This document shows, one piece after another, positions 1-7,926 of a stretch of DNA of 21,617 bases (the stretch's first letter is position 1; every line of letters begins with the position of its first letter). The notes beneath the pieces are model-generated. The model did no database searches. It was not told the origin of the DNA and worked only from the letters and a program-made list of their open reading frames with translations. Position numbers and translations under genes: made by a program. The DNA comes from RUG11783 sp964599695 (GTDB taxonomy: Bacteria; Bacillota; Clostridia; Oscillospirales; Ruminococcaceae), in contig CAZRGP010000037.1 in NCBI GenBank assembly GCA_964599695.1, forward strand, positions 1 through 21,617, written 5' to 3'.

Positions 1-90
1 TTCTTATTCGCCTAGCTCATTCTATTGGGTCTGCCCCAACAATTGACTTAGAACCTTTAAACGCAACTGCCGTTTTGTATCATTGACAGA

Positions 91-2076
91 TTACTCTTCC
101 ACAGGCTGCTCGTCAGCGGATTCTTCTTTCTCCGCGTCCTTTGCTGCGCGCTTGGCTGCGCGTGCCGCCTCTTTCTCGCCTTCTGCAAGCATGGAGAGGG
201 AGATGCGCTTCTTCTCCTCATCGACACCGATGAGACGAACCTTTACGACATCACCGACCTTGACGATCTTTGTGGGATCATCCACATGCTCGGTGGAGAG
301 CTCGGACAGGTGGATCAGTCCGTCGAGATCCGGGAGGATACGTGCGAACGCGCCGAATTTTGTTACGGACACGATCGGTGCCTCGAATTCGGATCCGATC
401 TCATAGGACTTGATCAGATTCCAGGGATTGTCCTCTTCACGGCGATAGCCGAGGGAGATGCGGCCCTTCTCCTGGTCGAAATCCTTGACGAAGACGGTGA
501 TCTCATCGCCGACCTTCAGGACTTCTGCCGGGTTGTGGATGCGCTTCCAGCTGAGTTCGGAGACATGTACCATGCCGTCCACTCCGCCGAGGTCCACAAA
601 TGCGCCGTAGTTCTCAAGGGACTTGACTGTTCCTGTATATTCCTTGCCGACTTCGACTGTCTTGAAGAACTCTTCGCGTTTCTTTGCCTGATCTCCTTCG
701 AGAACAGCGCGGATCGATCCGATCACGCTCTTGCGCTCTTTTTCCACCTTGGTGATGAGGATCTTCTGAGTTGTGTGAAGCAGCTCGTCGAAAGACTCAC
801 CGCGGCGCAGTGTCGCCTGGCCGCCGGGGATAAATACGCGAACGCCTTTGACATTTGCGACAAGACCTTTGCTGACGTTGTCTTTCTTGGAAATACCGGT
901 AATGTAAGCGTCCACCGGTTCTCCGTTCTCATATGCCGCCATCAGTTCAGCCATGCTGGTCTCATTGGCGACTCTCTTGCGGGAAAGGGTCACGATTCCT
1001 TTCTCGTCTTCAACTTTGGAAACCTGGAAAGTATAAGTTTCGCCTAACTTAATCGCTTCTTCGGGGTTCATCGACGCATCATCCAATACTTCATCCATCG
1101 GAACGATGCCGGTCTGTTTTCTGCCGATGTCAACAACAACTTCGTTCGGTCTGACTTCGATGACTGTTCCTTCGACACGCTGCCCACGGTGAACGGGCTT
1201 CAATGATTCCTCCATCATAGTTTCAAAGTCTAGTTCTTGGTTAATTTCGCTCATCCTAGTGAGCACCTCCTTGATTATAAGATACGGTGTAGACGCGCCT
1301 GCAGTAACACCGATCTTTTGATATCCGGCAAGCATCCCTTGTTTCAGCTCACCGGCATTCTCAATGCGAAATGTCGGAGCGAATTGCTCACACACTTCCT
1401 TGAGCTTTTGGGTGTTCGAACTGTTGTGCCCCCCGATTACGACGCAACAATCGGAATCCTTCGCCAGCTGAGCTGCCTCCGTTTGCCTCTTATTCGTCGC
1501 ACTACAGATTGTATCAAAAACCGTCAAATTTGTATAGTATTTTTTTGCACAAGCTTTGATCTCGTCATATTTACCCATACTGAACGTGGTCTGAGCGACC
1601 AGCGTCACAGGCTCATCATGAGAAAAAGAAAGCCCCTGAAGACCTTCAGCAGATCCGACCACATCACAGGGGCCGCCGCAATGTCCCACGATACCCAGCA
1701 CTTCGTGGTGCTCCGGGCTTCCCGCGACCACAACGTGCCTTCCTTCTTTCCCGGCCTGTTCCACGATCCGGTGGATCTTGGACACGAAAGGACAGGTCGC
1801 GTCTTCCACCTGCAGTCCGAGGGCGGAGCATTCCTCTATCACTGCCTTCGGCACGCCGTGGGAACGGATCACCAGTACTGCTCCGGACGGTGTTTCACCG
1901 GGAGAATCCACGATGGTGCACCCTCTTGCCGCGAGGTCAGCCACTACCCCGTCATTGTGGATGATCGGGCCCAGCGTCGCTACCTTTTTCCCCTCGTCCA
2001 GGAGCCTCTCGCACAGTTTCACCGCCCGGTCCACTCCAAAACAGAATCCTGCCGTTTCCGCAAGACGGATCTCCAT
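91..2076 (-). CDS. ispH: IspH-S1 fusion: HMBPP reductase with four S1 RNA-binding domains
   Basis: The N-terminal part (about residues 1-280) is 4-hydroxy-3-methylbut-2-enyl diphosphate reductase, the last step of the MEP isoprenoid pathway. It is a cytosolic [4Fe-4S] enzyme. The three cluster cysteines are visible at C12 (FCFGVD), C95 (DATCPF) and C191 (DTICSATNK), with RSHGVP, GHNSSNT and GASTP substrate motifs. From about residue 295 the chain continues into four S1/OB-type repeats (about 297-370, 385-455, 475-545 and 560-630) like ribosomal protein S1, then an Ala/Lys/Glu-rich charged tail. At 661 aa it is more than twice the length of plain IspH; this fusion is known from Clostridia. The ATG follows AAGGAAG and lies 6 bp after cmk, so the two are probably cotranscribed. 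Whether the S1 part works in translation, as a free S1 would, is inference. No break or frameshift is seen. Confidence 0.96.
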   Translation of the reverse strand: MEIRLAETAGFCFGVDRAVKLCERLLDEGKKVATLGPIIHNDGVVADLAARGCTIVDSPGETPSGAVLVIRSHGVPKAVIEECSALGLQVEDATCPFVSKIHRIVEQAGKEGRHVVVAGSPEHHEVLGIVGHCGGPCDVVGSAEGLQGLSFSHDEPVTLVAQTTFSMGKYDEIKACAKKYYTNLTVFDTICSATNKRQTEAAQLAKDSDCCVVIGGHNSSNTQKLKEVCEQFAPTFRIENAGELKQGMLAGYQKIGVTAGASTPYLIIKEVLTRMSEINQELDFETMMEESLKPVHRGQRVEGTVIEVRPNEVVVDIGRKQTGIVPMDEVLDDASMNPEEAIKLGETYTFQVSKVEDEKGIVTLSRKRVANETSMAELMAAYENGEPVDAYITGISKKDNVSKGLVANVKGVRVFIPGGQATLRRGESFDELLHTTQKILITKVEKERKSVIGSIRAVLEGDQAKKREEFFKTVEVGKEYTGTVKSLENYGAFVDLGGVDGMVHVSELSWKRIHNPAEVLKVGDEITVFVKDFDQEKGRISLGYRREEDNPWNLIKSYEIGSEFEAPIVSVTKFGAFARILPDLDGLIHLSELSTEHVDDPTKIVKVGDVVKVRLIGVDEEKKRISLSMLAEGEKEAARAAKRAAKDAEKEESADEQPVEE

Positions 2077-2082
2077 CTTCCT

Positions 2083-2748
2083 TCACCCCAGCTTTCTCAT
2101 CACGACTTCTTTCACCATCGCAATGGCCTGCTCCAGTTCCAGGCCGGACGTATCCACTTCGATCCCGTCCTCCGCCAGTTTCAGGGGAGCCGTCTCCCTA
2201 TGGGAGTCGTCCCAGTCGCGCCGTTTCAGATCTGCGAGGACATCCTCATAGACTGCCTTAACGCCCTTTGCGACCAGCTCATCGTATCTGCGTCTGGCGC
2301 GCACCTCGGGGCTGGCCGTGAGGAAGATCTTGCACTCCGCATCCGGAAGGATGACCGTTCCGATGTCCCGGCCGTCCATCACAACACTGTATTCTCTTGC
2401 CAGTCTTCTCTGTGTCTCCAGCAGGAACGTGCGGACCTCAGGGATGGCGGATACCGCGGAAGCTGCCATGGAGACAGGTTCCGTACGGATCAGTCCGTTG
2501 ACATCTTCCCCGTTGAGAAAGACATGCTGCTCCGCTCCCACATACTGGATATCGACCGTGATCTCGGGAAGCAGTCCGATGACTCCTTCTGTGTCATGGA
2601 TGTCCACGCCCTTCCTCAGCGTATGAAGGCCGATGGCGCGGTACAATGCTCCGGTATCCACATAGATAAATCCAAGATCCTTTGCCAGTCTTTTGGCGAT
2701 GGTGCTTTTTCCGGCGCCGGCAGGCCCGTCAATTGCAACAGCTCTCAT
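2083..2748 (-). CDS. cmk: Cytidylate kinase
   Basis: This gene encodes (d)CMP kinase, which phosphorylates CMP and dCMP to the diphosphates in pyrimidine nucleotide recycling; it is cytosolic. The protein is 221 aa, the usual length for the family. A Walker A loop GPAGAGKST is at residues 8-16, the DTGALYR motif at 31-37 and DGRDIGT at 125-131, followed by the arginine-rich lid region (EVRARRRYDE). Its ATG overlaps the TGA of the upstream flavoprotein gene (ATGA), and a GGAGGAG ribosome binding site lies inside that gene's end, so translation is probably coupled. ispH follows 6 bp downstream. The flavoprotein-cmk-ispH order is a familiar arrangement in Clostridia. Confidence 0.97.
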   Translation of the reverse strand: MRAVAIDGPAGAGKSTIAKRLAKDLGFIYVDTGALYRAIGLHTLRKGVDIHDTEGVIGLLPEITVDIQYVGAEQHVFLNGEDVNGLIRTEPVSMAASAVSAIPEVRTFLLETQRRLAREYSVVMDGRDIGTVILPDAECKIFLTASPEVRARRRYDELVAKGVKAVYEDVLADLKRRDWDDSHRETAPLKLAEDGIEVDTSGLELEQAIAMVKEVVMRKLG

Positions 2749-3989
2749 TGTTTTTCTCCTCCAAGTACTGATGTTCCGGCCGCATGACCGGTAGAAAATG
2801 CGATAGTAAGGTTGTATCCGCCTGTCAGTCCGTCCACGTCCATCACTTCTCCGGCGAAATACAGTCCGCCGACGAGCTTCGACTCCATGGTCTTCGGATC
2901 GATCTCCTTCGTGTTCACACCGCCTGCCGTGACGATCGCCTCGTCATATCCCGCTGTTCCGGTCACCGTCACAGGAAGATGCTTCAGCAGATCCGCCAGT
3001 CTTCTGCGCTCCGAGGAGGATATCTGATTCACCTTTTTGGATGGGGCGATCCCAGAAAGATCCACGATAACAGGGATCAGGGATGACGGCAGGAGCTGAT
3101 CCAGGCAGTTCTTGAACTCCCTGTTCGAGTTTTCGGAAAAGTCCCGGAGGATCCTGCGGTCCAGCGTCTCACCATCCAGGGCGGGCTTCAGATCGATCCA
3201 CGTCCTCAGCTCGGAAACATCCGTTCCCGCCAGAACGGAAGACAGCGAGAGGGACAACGGTCCCGATATCCCGTCTCCGGTGAAAAGCATCTCCCCCTGC
3301 TGGGAGAACAGCGCTTTCTTCCCTTTTCTGCATTCCAGTGTCACATTTCTGAGCGAAAGGCCTTCCACTTCCGGGATCCATTTTTCGCTGCACCGCAGCG
3401 CCACCAGCGCAGGAGAGCAGGGATTGACGGTATGCCCTGCATCCGCAGCCATCCTGTATCCGTCACCGGTGCTCCCGGTCTTCGGATAAGACAGGCCGCC
3501 GGTCGCGACGATCACCGAACGCGCAGCGATCCGGCCGTTTCTGGTCTCAACACCGGAAACGCGCCCCTGATCCGTCAGGAGAGACAGTACCGCTTCATTG
3601 CGGACCGTTACACCGCTTCTCTCCGCTTCGCGGATAAGGGCCTGCGCCACATCCGCCGCCTTGTCGCTCACGGGGAAGACCCTTCTTCCCCGTTCTGTCT
3701 TCAGAGGCACACCTGCCTCTTCAAAAAAAGCCATGATATCGGAAGGGCCAAAGGACGCAATGGCGCTCCGGAGGAATCGCTCTCCTCTTAGGATGTGCTC
3801 AAAATATTCGGGGACCGTGCAGTTGTTCGTCAGGTTGCAGCGCCCCTTTCCGGAGATCTTCAGTTTTGTCAGGGAGAACCTCGTCTTCTCCAGGAGAAGT
3901 ACAGAAAGCCCCCTCCGGGCGGCAAATACGGCAGCTGTATAGCCTGCCGGTCCTCCGCCCGCAACGATCACATCCCAAACTTCCTTCAC
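2745..3989 (-). CDS. BaiN/HI0933-family flavoprotein (NAD(P)/FAD-dependent oxidoreductase)
   Basis: The protein is 414 aa when started at the GTG at 3989, which is preceded by an AGAGGGAG ribosome binding site. A longer in-frame start at 4085 would overlap the upstream gene by 80 bp and adds an unconserved stretch, so I reject it. The N-terminus has the Rossmann dinucleotide motif GGGPAG at residues 11-16, followed by LLLEK. A KISGKGRCNLTNN segment and a C-terminal LYFAGEVMDVDGLTGGYN segment are hallmarks of the HI0933/YhiN family. Members bind FAD. Named activities include bile-acid enone reduction (BaiN) and aminoacetone oxidation, but most members have no proven substrate, so I give no gene symbol. 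It lies 16 bp after the flavodoxin-like gene and overlaps cmk by 4 bp. Confidence 0.9.
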   Translation of the reverse strand: MKEVWDVIVAGGGPAGYTAAVFAARRGLSVLLLEKTRFSLTKLKISGKGRCNLTNNCTVPEYFEHILRGERFLRSAIASFGPSDIMAFFEEAGVPLKTERGRRVFPVSDKAADVAQALIREAERSGVTVRNEAVLSLLTDQGRVSGVETRNGRIAARSVIVATGGLSYPKTGSTGDGYRMAADAGHTVNPCSPALVALRCSEKWIPEVEGLSLRNVTLECRKGKKALFSQQGEMLFTGDGISGPLSLSLSSVLAGTDVSELRTWIDLKPALDGETLDRRILRDFSENSNREFKNCLDQLLPSSLIPVIVDLSGIAPSKKVNQISSSERRRLADLLKHLPVTVTGTAGYDEAIVTAGGVNTKEIDPKTMESKLVGGLYFAGEVMDVDGLTGGYNLTIAFSTGHAAGTSVLGGEKQ

Positions 3990-4005
3990 GGTTTCTCCCT
4001 CTCTG

Positions 4006-4638
4006 TTATTTCCCGTCCGGGAAACTTGTAAACTCGCGCACCGCCTCTTTCTCAGGAAGGCCATACTCTTCTTTGGCGAGCGCAATGGCCTTTACCAGGA
4101 ACACGATATTCCTTCCGAGGATCCGCATCGTCTGCAGTCCTTCCCTGTCCTTGAGAACATCTTCGGCGGTAAACCCGTGGACGTTGTTCCAGTAATTGGA
4201 AGAGGCCACCGGCATCTGCGAGATGGTGAAATACTTGTTCAAAACATCGAATGACGCCGTGTTTCCTCCACGACGGCAGGATACGACCGAAGCGCCGACT
4301 TTCATCCGGAGGTCGATATCACCCTTGGAATAAAAAAGACGGTCGAGGAATGCGATCAATGTCCCGTTGGGAGACCCGTAATACACGGGGGAGCCGACGA
4401 TCACCGCGTCCGCCTCCGCGAATTTGGGCCGAACGCGATTGACCGCGTCATCAAATACACATCTGTCATGTGTACTGCAGAATCCGCAGGAAACACAGCC
4501 GCGGATCGCTTCCTTTCCGATCTGAACGATCTCGGTCTCGAATCCCTCTTTTTCCAGGGTGTCAGCCACTTCACGAAGCGCGGTATAGGTGCATCCTTTT
4601 GCGTTCGGACTTCCGTTGATCAACAATGCTTTTGCCAT
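4006..4638 (-). CDS. Flavodoxin-fold NAD(P)H-dependent oxidoreductase with a four-Cys motif
   Basis: This is a 210-aa flavodoxin-like FMN protein. The N-terminal phosphate-binding strand-loop is LLINGSPNAKGCTYTA (residues 5-20), and a second FMN-contact segment SPVYYGSPNG begins near residue 82. Between them are four cysteines at 48, 51, 54 and 60 (C-x2-C-x2-C-x5-C), as in iron-sulfur flavoproteins and related NADPH-dependent FMN reductases. Whether a [4Fe-4S] cluster forms cannot be decided from sequence. The role is probably electron transfer or reduction of small molecules; the substrate is unknown. It starts 10 bp after the cardiolipin synthase gene, with TAAGGAGGAAG as ribosome binding site, and lies in the same transcription unit. 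Confidence 0.85.
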   Translation of the reverse strand: MAKALLINGSPNAKGCTYTALREVADTLEKEGFETEIVQIGKEAIRGCVSCGFCSTHDRCVFDDAVNRVRPKFAEADAVIVGSPVYYGSPNGTLIAFLDRLFYSKGDIDLRMKVGASVVSCRRGGNTASFDVLNKYFTISQMPVASSNYWNNVHGFTAEDVLKDREGLQTMRILGRNIVFLVKAIALAKEEYGLPEKEAVREFTSFPDGK

Positions 4639-4648
4639 ATCTTCCTCC

Positions 4649-6181
4649 TTACATCAGCGGCGCGAAAATACGAATGATGCTGAACAAAAATGTGTGTATA
4701 AGGCTTCTTCTGCTCTCTTCCGCAGTGACACGGTGGGAAACAGACAGGGTCTCCTCCGCATCCTTCTTCACATCCAGAACGCCTTTCGCATCATAAAGGT
4801 AAATGCCGTTCTCAAAATGCAGATACAGACTGCGGTAATCCAGGTTCAGGGTCCCCACCGTCGCGATCCTGTCGTCGCTCACGAACACTTTGGCATGAAT
4901 GAACCCGGGTGTATATTCATAGATCTTCACTCCTCCCGCAATAAGCTGGGAATAGAAGGAGCGCGTGATATTGTAAACGATCTTTTTGTCCGGTATGCCC
5001 GGCGTCACGATGCGGACATCGACTCCTCTCTTCGCCGCCATGATCAGGGCATTGATCATATCCGTATCGATGATCAGATAGGGCGTGAAGATATAACAGT
5101 ACCTCTTCGCCTGGTTGAGGATGTTTTCGTAGATGTTCTGTCCGACGTTCACGTCATCCAGAGGGGTCTCCCCATAAGGCGCGATCCACCCGTCCCCTTT
5201 ATCGGAAACAGCGGGAACCTGCGGTGTGCGGAAAGCCTCAAAATCCTCGTCTTCCTTTCTCAGGGCGTTCCACATGGTGAGGAACATCAGCGTAAAGCTC
5301 CACACCGCTTCACCCCGAACCCGTAAGCAGTTATCCTTCCATACCCCGAAGCGCTCCTTGACATTGATATACTCATCAGCAAGATTGATCCCTCCGGTAA
5401 AAGCTACCTTTCCGTCTATGACCATGATCTTGCGGTGGTCCCGGTGATTCAGGATCCCGTTCAGGAACGGGTTCACACGGTTGAAGTGGATCGTCTTGAT
5501 CCCGTCTCTCTCCAGAGCCTCCGCATAGCGGTAGGGAAGCGTGTTGATGGATCCGAAATCATCATACATCACCCGCACATCGACGCCATCTGCCGCCTTT
5601 TCCCTCAATACGTTCAGGATCCCGTTCCACATCTTTCCTTTCTCAATGATGAAGTACTCAATGAAAATGAAAGATTCCGCCTTCCGCAGTTCCTCCAGCA
5701 TTACCGGATAGGAATCCTCGCCCATCGGGTAATAGTCGAAACCTTCGTTCCTGTATACGGGAAATCCGGCTGTTCTCGAGATGTAGTACAGCTGCCCGGA
5801 TCTCTCCCCCGCTCTCTCGCAGGCCTCCTTCAGGACAGCCTCGTCCTGCTCATAATACTTTCCGCACTGCTCGGTCTCACCCATGATGTTGCGGAACGTC
5901 CTGCTGGGAAACTTCCCGATCGAACTGAGCATGAGATAGATCACCGTTCCCGGGATCGGAGCGATAAACATAAGCACGATCCACATCATATCGGCGGACA
6001 GATGCCTGCTCTGATTGATGATCCAGAGAATGATGAATATGCTGATCACCTGGAGGATCCCGGTGATCCATCCGATATATGGGCTGAGCCACTGAAGCAG
6101 GGAAACAAGATAAACGATCTCCAGGATCACCATGATCGCGGTGATGCCCAGTCTGCTGAACAGTAGCTTGAAAAGTTTCAT
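4649..6181 (-). CDS. cls: Cardiolipin synthase (phospholipase D type)
   Basis: The protein joins two phosphatidylglycerols to cardiolipin at the cytoplasmic membrane. It is 510 aa, close to the usual length of about 480-510. Three hydrophobic segments lie at the N-terminus (about 10-30, 37-57 and 64-86), followed by two PLD catalytic HxKx4D motifs: H249-R-K251-IMVI-D256 and H429-A-K431-VFVS-D436. GGIN and GTLNLDYRS follow the respective motifs. The ATG has AGGAG 10 bp upstream and lies behind its own extended -10 promoter, after the terminator of the glycosyltransferase gene. A start two codons away is not available, so the start is firm. It probably heads the run cls, flavodoxin, flavoprotein, cmk, ispH. 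Confidence 0.95.
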   Translation of the reverse strand: MKLFKLLFSRLGITAIMVILEIVYLVSLLQWLSPYIGWITGILQVISIFIILWIINQSRHLSADMMWIVLMFIAPIPGTVIYLMLSSIGKFPSRTFRNIMGETEQCGKYYEQDEAVLKEACERAGERSGQLYYISRTAGFPVYRNEGFDYYPMGEDSYPVMLEELRKAESFIFIEYFIIEKGKMWNGILNVLREKAADGVDVRVMYDDFGSINTLPYRYAEALERDGIKTIHFNRVNPFLNGILNHRDHRKIMVIDGKVAFTGGINLADEYINVKERFGVWKDNCLRVRGEAVWSFTLMFLTMWNALRKEDEDFEAFRTPQVPAVSDKGDGWIAPYGETPLDDVNVGQNIYENILNQAKRYCYIFTPYLIIDTDMINALIMAAKRGVDVRIVTPGIPDKKIVYNITRSFYSQLIAGGVKIYEYTPGFIHAKVFVSDDRIATVGTLNLDYRSLYLHFENGIYLYDAKGVLDVKKDAEETLSVSHRVTAEESRRSLIHTFLFSIIRIFAPLM

Positions 6182-6220
6182 CGATTATGCTCCTAAAACG
6201 CCAAAGTGCGTATCCAGTTT

Positions 6221-6229
6221 ATTATACCA
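6221..6229 (-). promoter_or_regulatory. Extended -10 promoter for cls
   Basis: On the minus strand the sequence reads TGGTATAAT: a perfect -10 hexamer preceded by TGn, the extended -10 signature. The best -35 at 17-bp spacing (TTCATG) is poor, as is usual for extended -10 promoters. It sits about 40 bp upstream of the cls start and directly downstream of the preceding terminator. Confidence 0.65.
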
Positions 6230-6247
6230 TACTGTACGGTTTCCATG

Positions 6248-6276
6248 AAAAAAGCAGCGCGTCTCAGACGCACCGC
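6248..6276 (-). terminator. Rho-independent terminator after the glycosyltransferase gene
   Basis: On the minus strand GCGGTGCGTC pairs with GACGCGCTGC (10 bp, two G-U pairs) around a TGA loop and is followed by six T. It lies 18 bp beyond the stop of the glycosyltransferase gene and splits the minus-strand genes into two transcription units. Confidence 0.85.
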
Positions 6277-6293
6277 CTTCGTCAGACATTTCT

Positions 6294-7238
6294 TTACCTG
6301 AGATAGGACTCGATGATATATCTCGGTCTTCCCTTCGTCTCTGCATAGATCTTGCCGATATATTCGCCTACCACGCCCAGAGCCAGAAGCTGGATGCCGC
6401 CGATGAGCCAGAGGGAGTAACTGAACACTTCCACCGCCTGGGGAGCCGTTCCCCAGATCGCCCTTCCTGCGCAAACGAGCAGCAGCACCGCCGCGACCGC
6501 CATGAGGATCACTCCAAAGGTAACGATCATCTCAAGCGGGCGTGTGGAGAAGCTGGTTATTCCGTTCCAGGCCAGCGCGAGCATCTTCTTCAGGGGATAT
6601 TTGCTCTCCCCGGCAAAGCGCTCATTTCTCTCATAGGTAACCGTAGAGGTTTTAAAACCGATCGTCGGGATCATCCCGCGAAGGAACAGGTTCACTTCCC
6701 TGTACTCCGCCAGCGCTTCCAGCGCCCTTCTGGAGAGCAGCCTGTAATCCGCGTGGTTGAATACGATCTGAGCTCCCATCAGTTCCATGATCCGGTAAAA
6801 GCTCTCCGCGGTAAAACGCTTGAAAAACGTGTCCGTTTTTCTCGCGCTGCGAACCCCGTACACGATATCCGATCCGTCGATCCACTGATCGATCATCCGG
6901 TCGATGGCGTCGGGATCATCCTGAAGATCCGCGTCCAGCGAGATCAGCGCGTCGCAGTCATCCTTGACCGTCATCATGCCGCCGAGCAGCGCGTTCTGAT
7001 GTCCGCGGTTCCGAGAAAGCTTCACCCCCGTGAAAACAGGAAGCTGCTCATGCAGTTCCTCTATCATCGCCCACGTCCTGTCGCGGCTTCCGTCATCCAC
7101 AAAGCAGATCTTGCTGTCAGGTGAGACCTTTCCCTGGTCCACGAGATCCTTCATTTTAACCAGAAGCCTTTTCGATGTTTCCGGGAGGACTTCCTCTTCG
7201 TTATAGCAGGGAACCACAAAATACACCGTATTTCCCAT
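6294..7238 (-). CDS. GtrB/DPM1-like family 2 glycosyltransferase with two C-terminal membrane helices
   Basis: This 314-aa protein starts at the ATG at 7238, preceded by GAGAGGA inside the end of the upstream gene. A start six codons earlier would lack this site. It has a GT-A family 2 domain: FVVPCYNEEE at the N-terminus, VDDGS at 47-51 and the metal-binding DADLQDDP at 102-109. Two membrane helices follow (about 235-260 and 270-293), then a basic cytoplasmic tail. This layout fits enzymes that load a sugar from a nucleotide sugar onto a polyprenyl phosphate on the inner membrane face (GtrB, DPM1, ArnC-like); the actual sugar is unknown. The partner flippase or polymerase gene is not evident, although the small membrane protein just upstream could belong with it. 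Confidence 0.9.
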   Translation of the reverse strand: MGNTVYFVVPCYNEEEVLPETSKRLLVKMKDLVDQGKVSPDSKICFVDDGSRDRTWAMIEELHEQLPVFTGVKLSRNRGHQNALLGGMMTVKDDCDALISLDADLQDDPDAIDRMIDQWIDGSDIVYGVRSARKTDTFFKRFTAESFYRIMELMGAQIVFNHADYRLLSRRALEALAEYREVNLFLRGMIPTIGFKTSTVTYERNERFAGESKYPLKKMLALAWNGITSFSTRPLEMIVTFGVILMAVAAVLLLVCAGRAIWGTAPQAVEVFSYSLWLIGGIQLLALGVVGEYIGKIYAETKGRPRYIIESYLR

Positions 7239-7242
7239 TTTC

Positions 7243-7473
7243 TTATCCTCTCTCATCTGAATTCAGATACCGTTTCAAAAGCCAGAATATCGAAGCTGCC
7301 ATCAGCCCGTCGCAGATCAGGAACAGGATGCGCGCCCTCAGCGGAAATGCCTCCGAACGGAGGAACAGCAAAAACAGCAACACACATACGGCAAATCCGA
7401 GCAGCGCGAATGCCACAGCCGCCGCCTTTTTCACGATCCTTATGATCTGATCTCTTTTCTTATCGTCCGCCAT
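7243..7473 (-). CDS. Small two-helix membrane protein of unknown function
   Basis: The protein is 76 aa, with a charged cytoplasmic start (MADDKKRDQIIRIVKK) and two hydrophobic helices at about 17-38 and 47-67. A short basic loop (FPLRARIL) separates them, and the tail is charged. I do not recognise a family. It lies 3 bp after rpiB, and its last codons contain the ribosome binding site of the glycosyltransferase gene 4 bp downstream, so its reading frame is embedded in the operon and is very likely real. A role as membrane partner of the glycosyltransferase is possible but is inference from position alone. Confidence 0.7.
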   Translation of the reverse strand: MADDKKRDQIIRIVKKAAAVAFALLGFAVCVLLFLLFLRSEAFPLRARILFLICDGLMAASIFWLLKRYLNSDERG

Positions 7474-7476
7474 GTC

Positions 7477-7923
7477 TCACAGCTGTTCGGCTTCGATAGC
7501 CATGATCTTGTCCACACGTGTCTTGTGCCGTCCGCCTTCAAAGGTTCCGCTGAGATAGGCATCGACCAGTTCGTGAGCAAGTCCTGCCCCTACGACACGC
7601 CCTCCGAAACACAGGACATTGGCGTCGTTATGAAGCATGGTGTACCGGGCGGTAAAGGTGTCGCTGCAGCAGGCGGCACGGATCCCCCTGCATTTGTTCG
7701 CAGCCATGCTGATCCCTACGCCTGTACCGCAGATAAGGATCCCTCTTTCGCATTCTCCGGACTGGATCTTTGCGCAGGCAGCCTTCGCTATATCCGGGTA
7801 ATCGCAGGAAGCTGTCGAAAAAGTACCGACGTCCTCCACTTCATAGCCTTTTTCCAGCAGGTATTTCTTTACGTCCTCTTTCAGTTCGTATCCGCCATGA
7901 TCCGATCCGATTACAAGCTTCAT
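7477..7923 (-). CDS. rpiB: Ribose 5-phosphate isomerase B (RpiB/LacAB family)
   Basis: RpiB interconverts ribose 5-phosphate and ribulose 5-phosphate in the cytosolic pentose phosphate pathway. The 148-aa length is typical. Visible motifs are SDHGG at residues 7-11, the catalytic-cysteine loop CGTGVG at 65-70 (C65) and the HNDANVL segment near 98. Related LacA/LacB sugar-phosphate isomerases share the fold, but the HND and GTG motifs and the absence of lac genes favour RpiB. It starts 3 bp after tsaB with AAGGAG upstream and is followed 3 bp later by the small membrane protein gene. In many Firmicutes rpiB also sits near tRNA-modification genes. Confidence 0.93.
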   Translation of the reverse strand: MKLVIGSDHGGYELKEDVKKYLLEKGYEVEDVGTFSTASCDYPDIAKAACAKIQSGECERGILICGTGVGISMAANKCRGIRAACCSDTFTARYTMLHNDANVLCFGGRVVGAGLAHELVDAYLSGTFEGGRHKTRVDKIMAIEAEQL

Positions 7924-7926
7924 TTT

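Noticed and set aside
21..45. Hairpin TTGGG-TCTGC-CCCAA downstream of ispH as a terminator.
   Set aside because: It has only 5 bp and no T-run on the minus strand. The first 90 bases show no gene, and the true end of the operon may lie outside the window.
1237..2787. Long plus-strand open frame of 516 codons opposite ispH and cmk.
   Set aside because: It is a shadow of two well-conserved minus-strand genes and has no recognisable domain or ribosome binding site.
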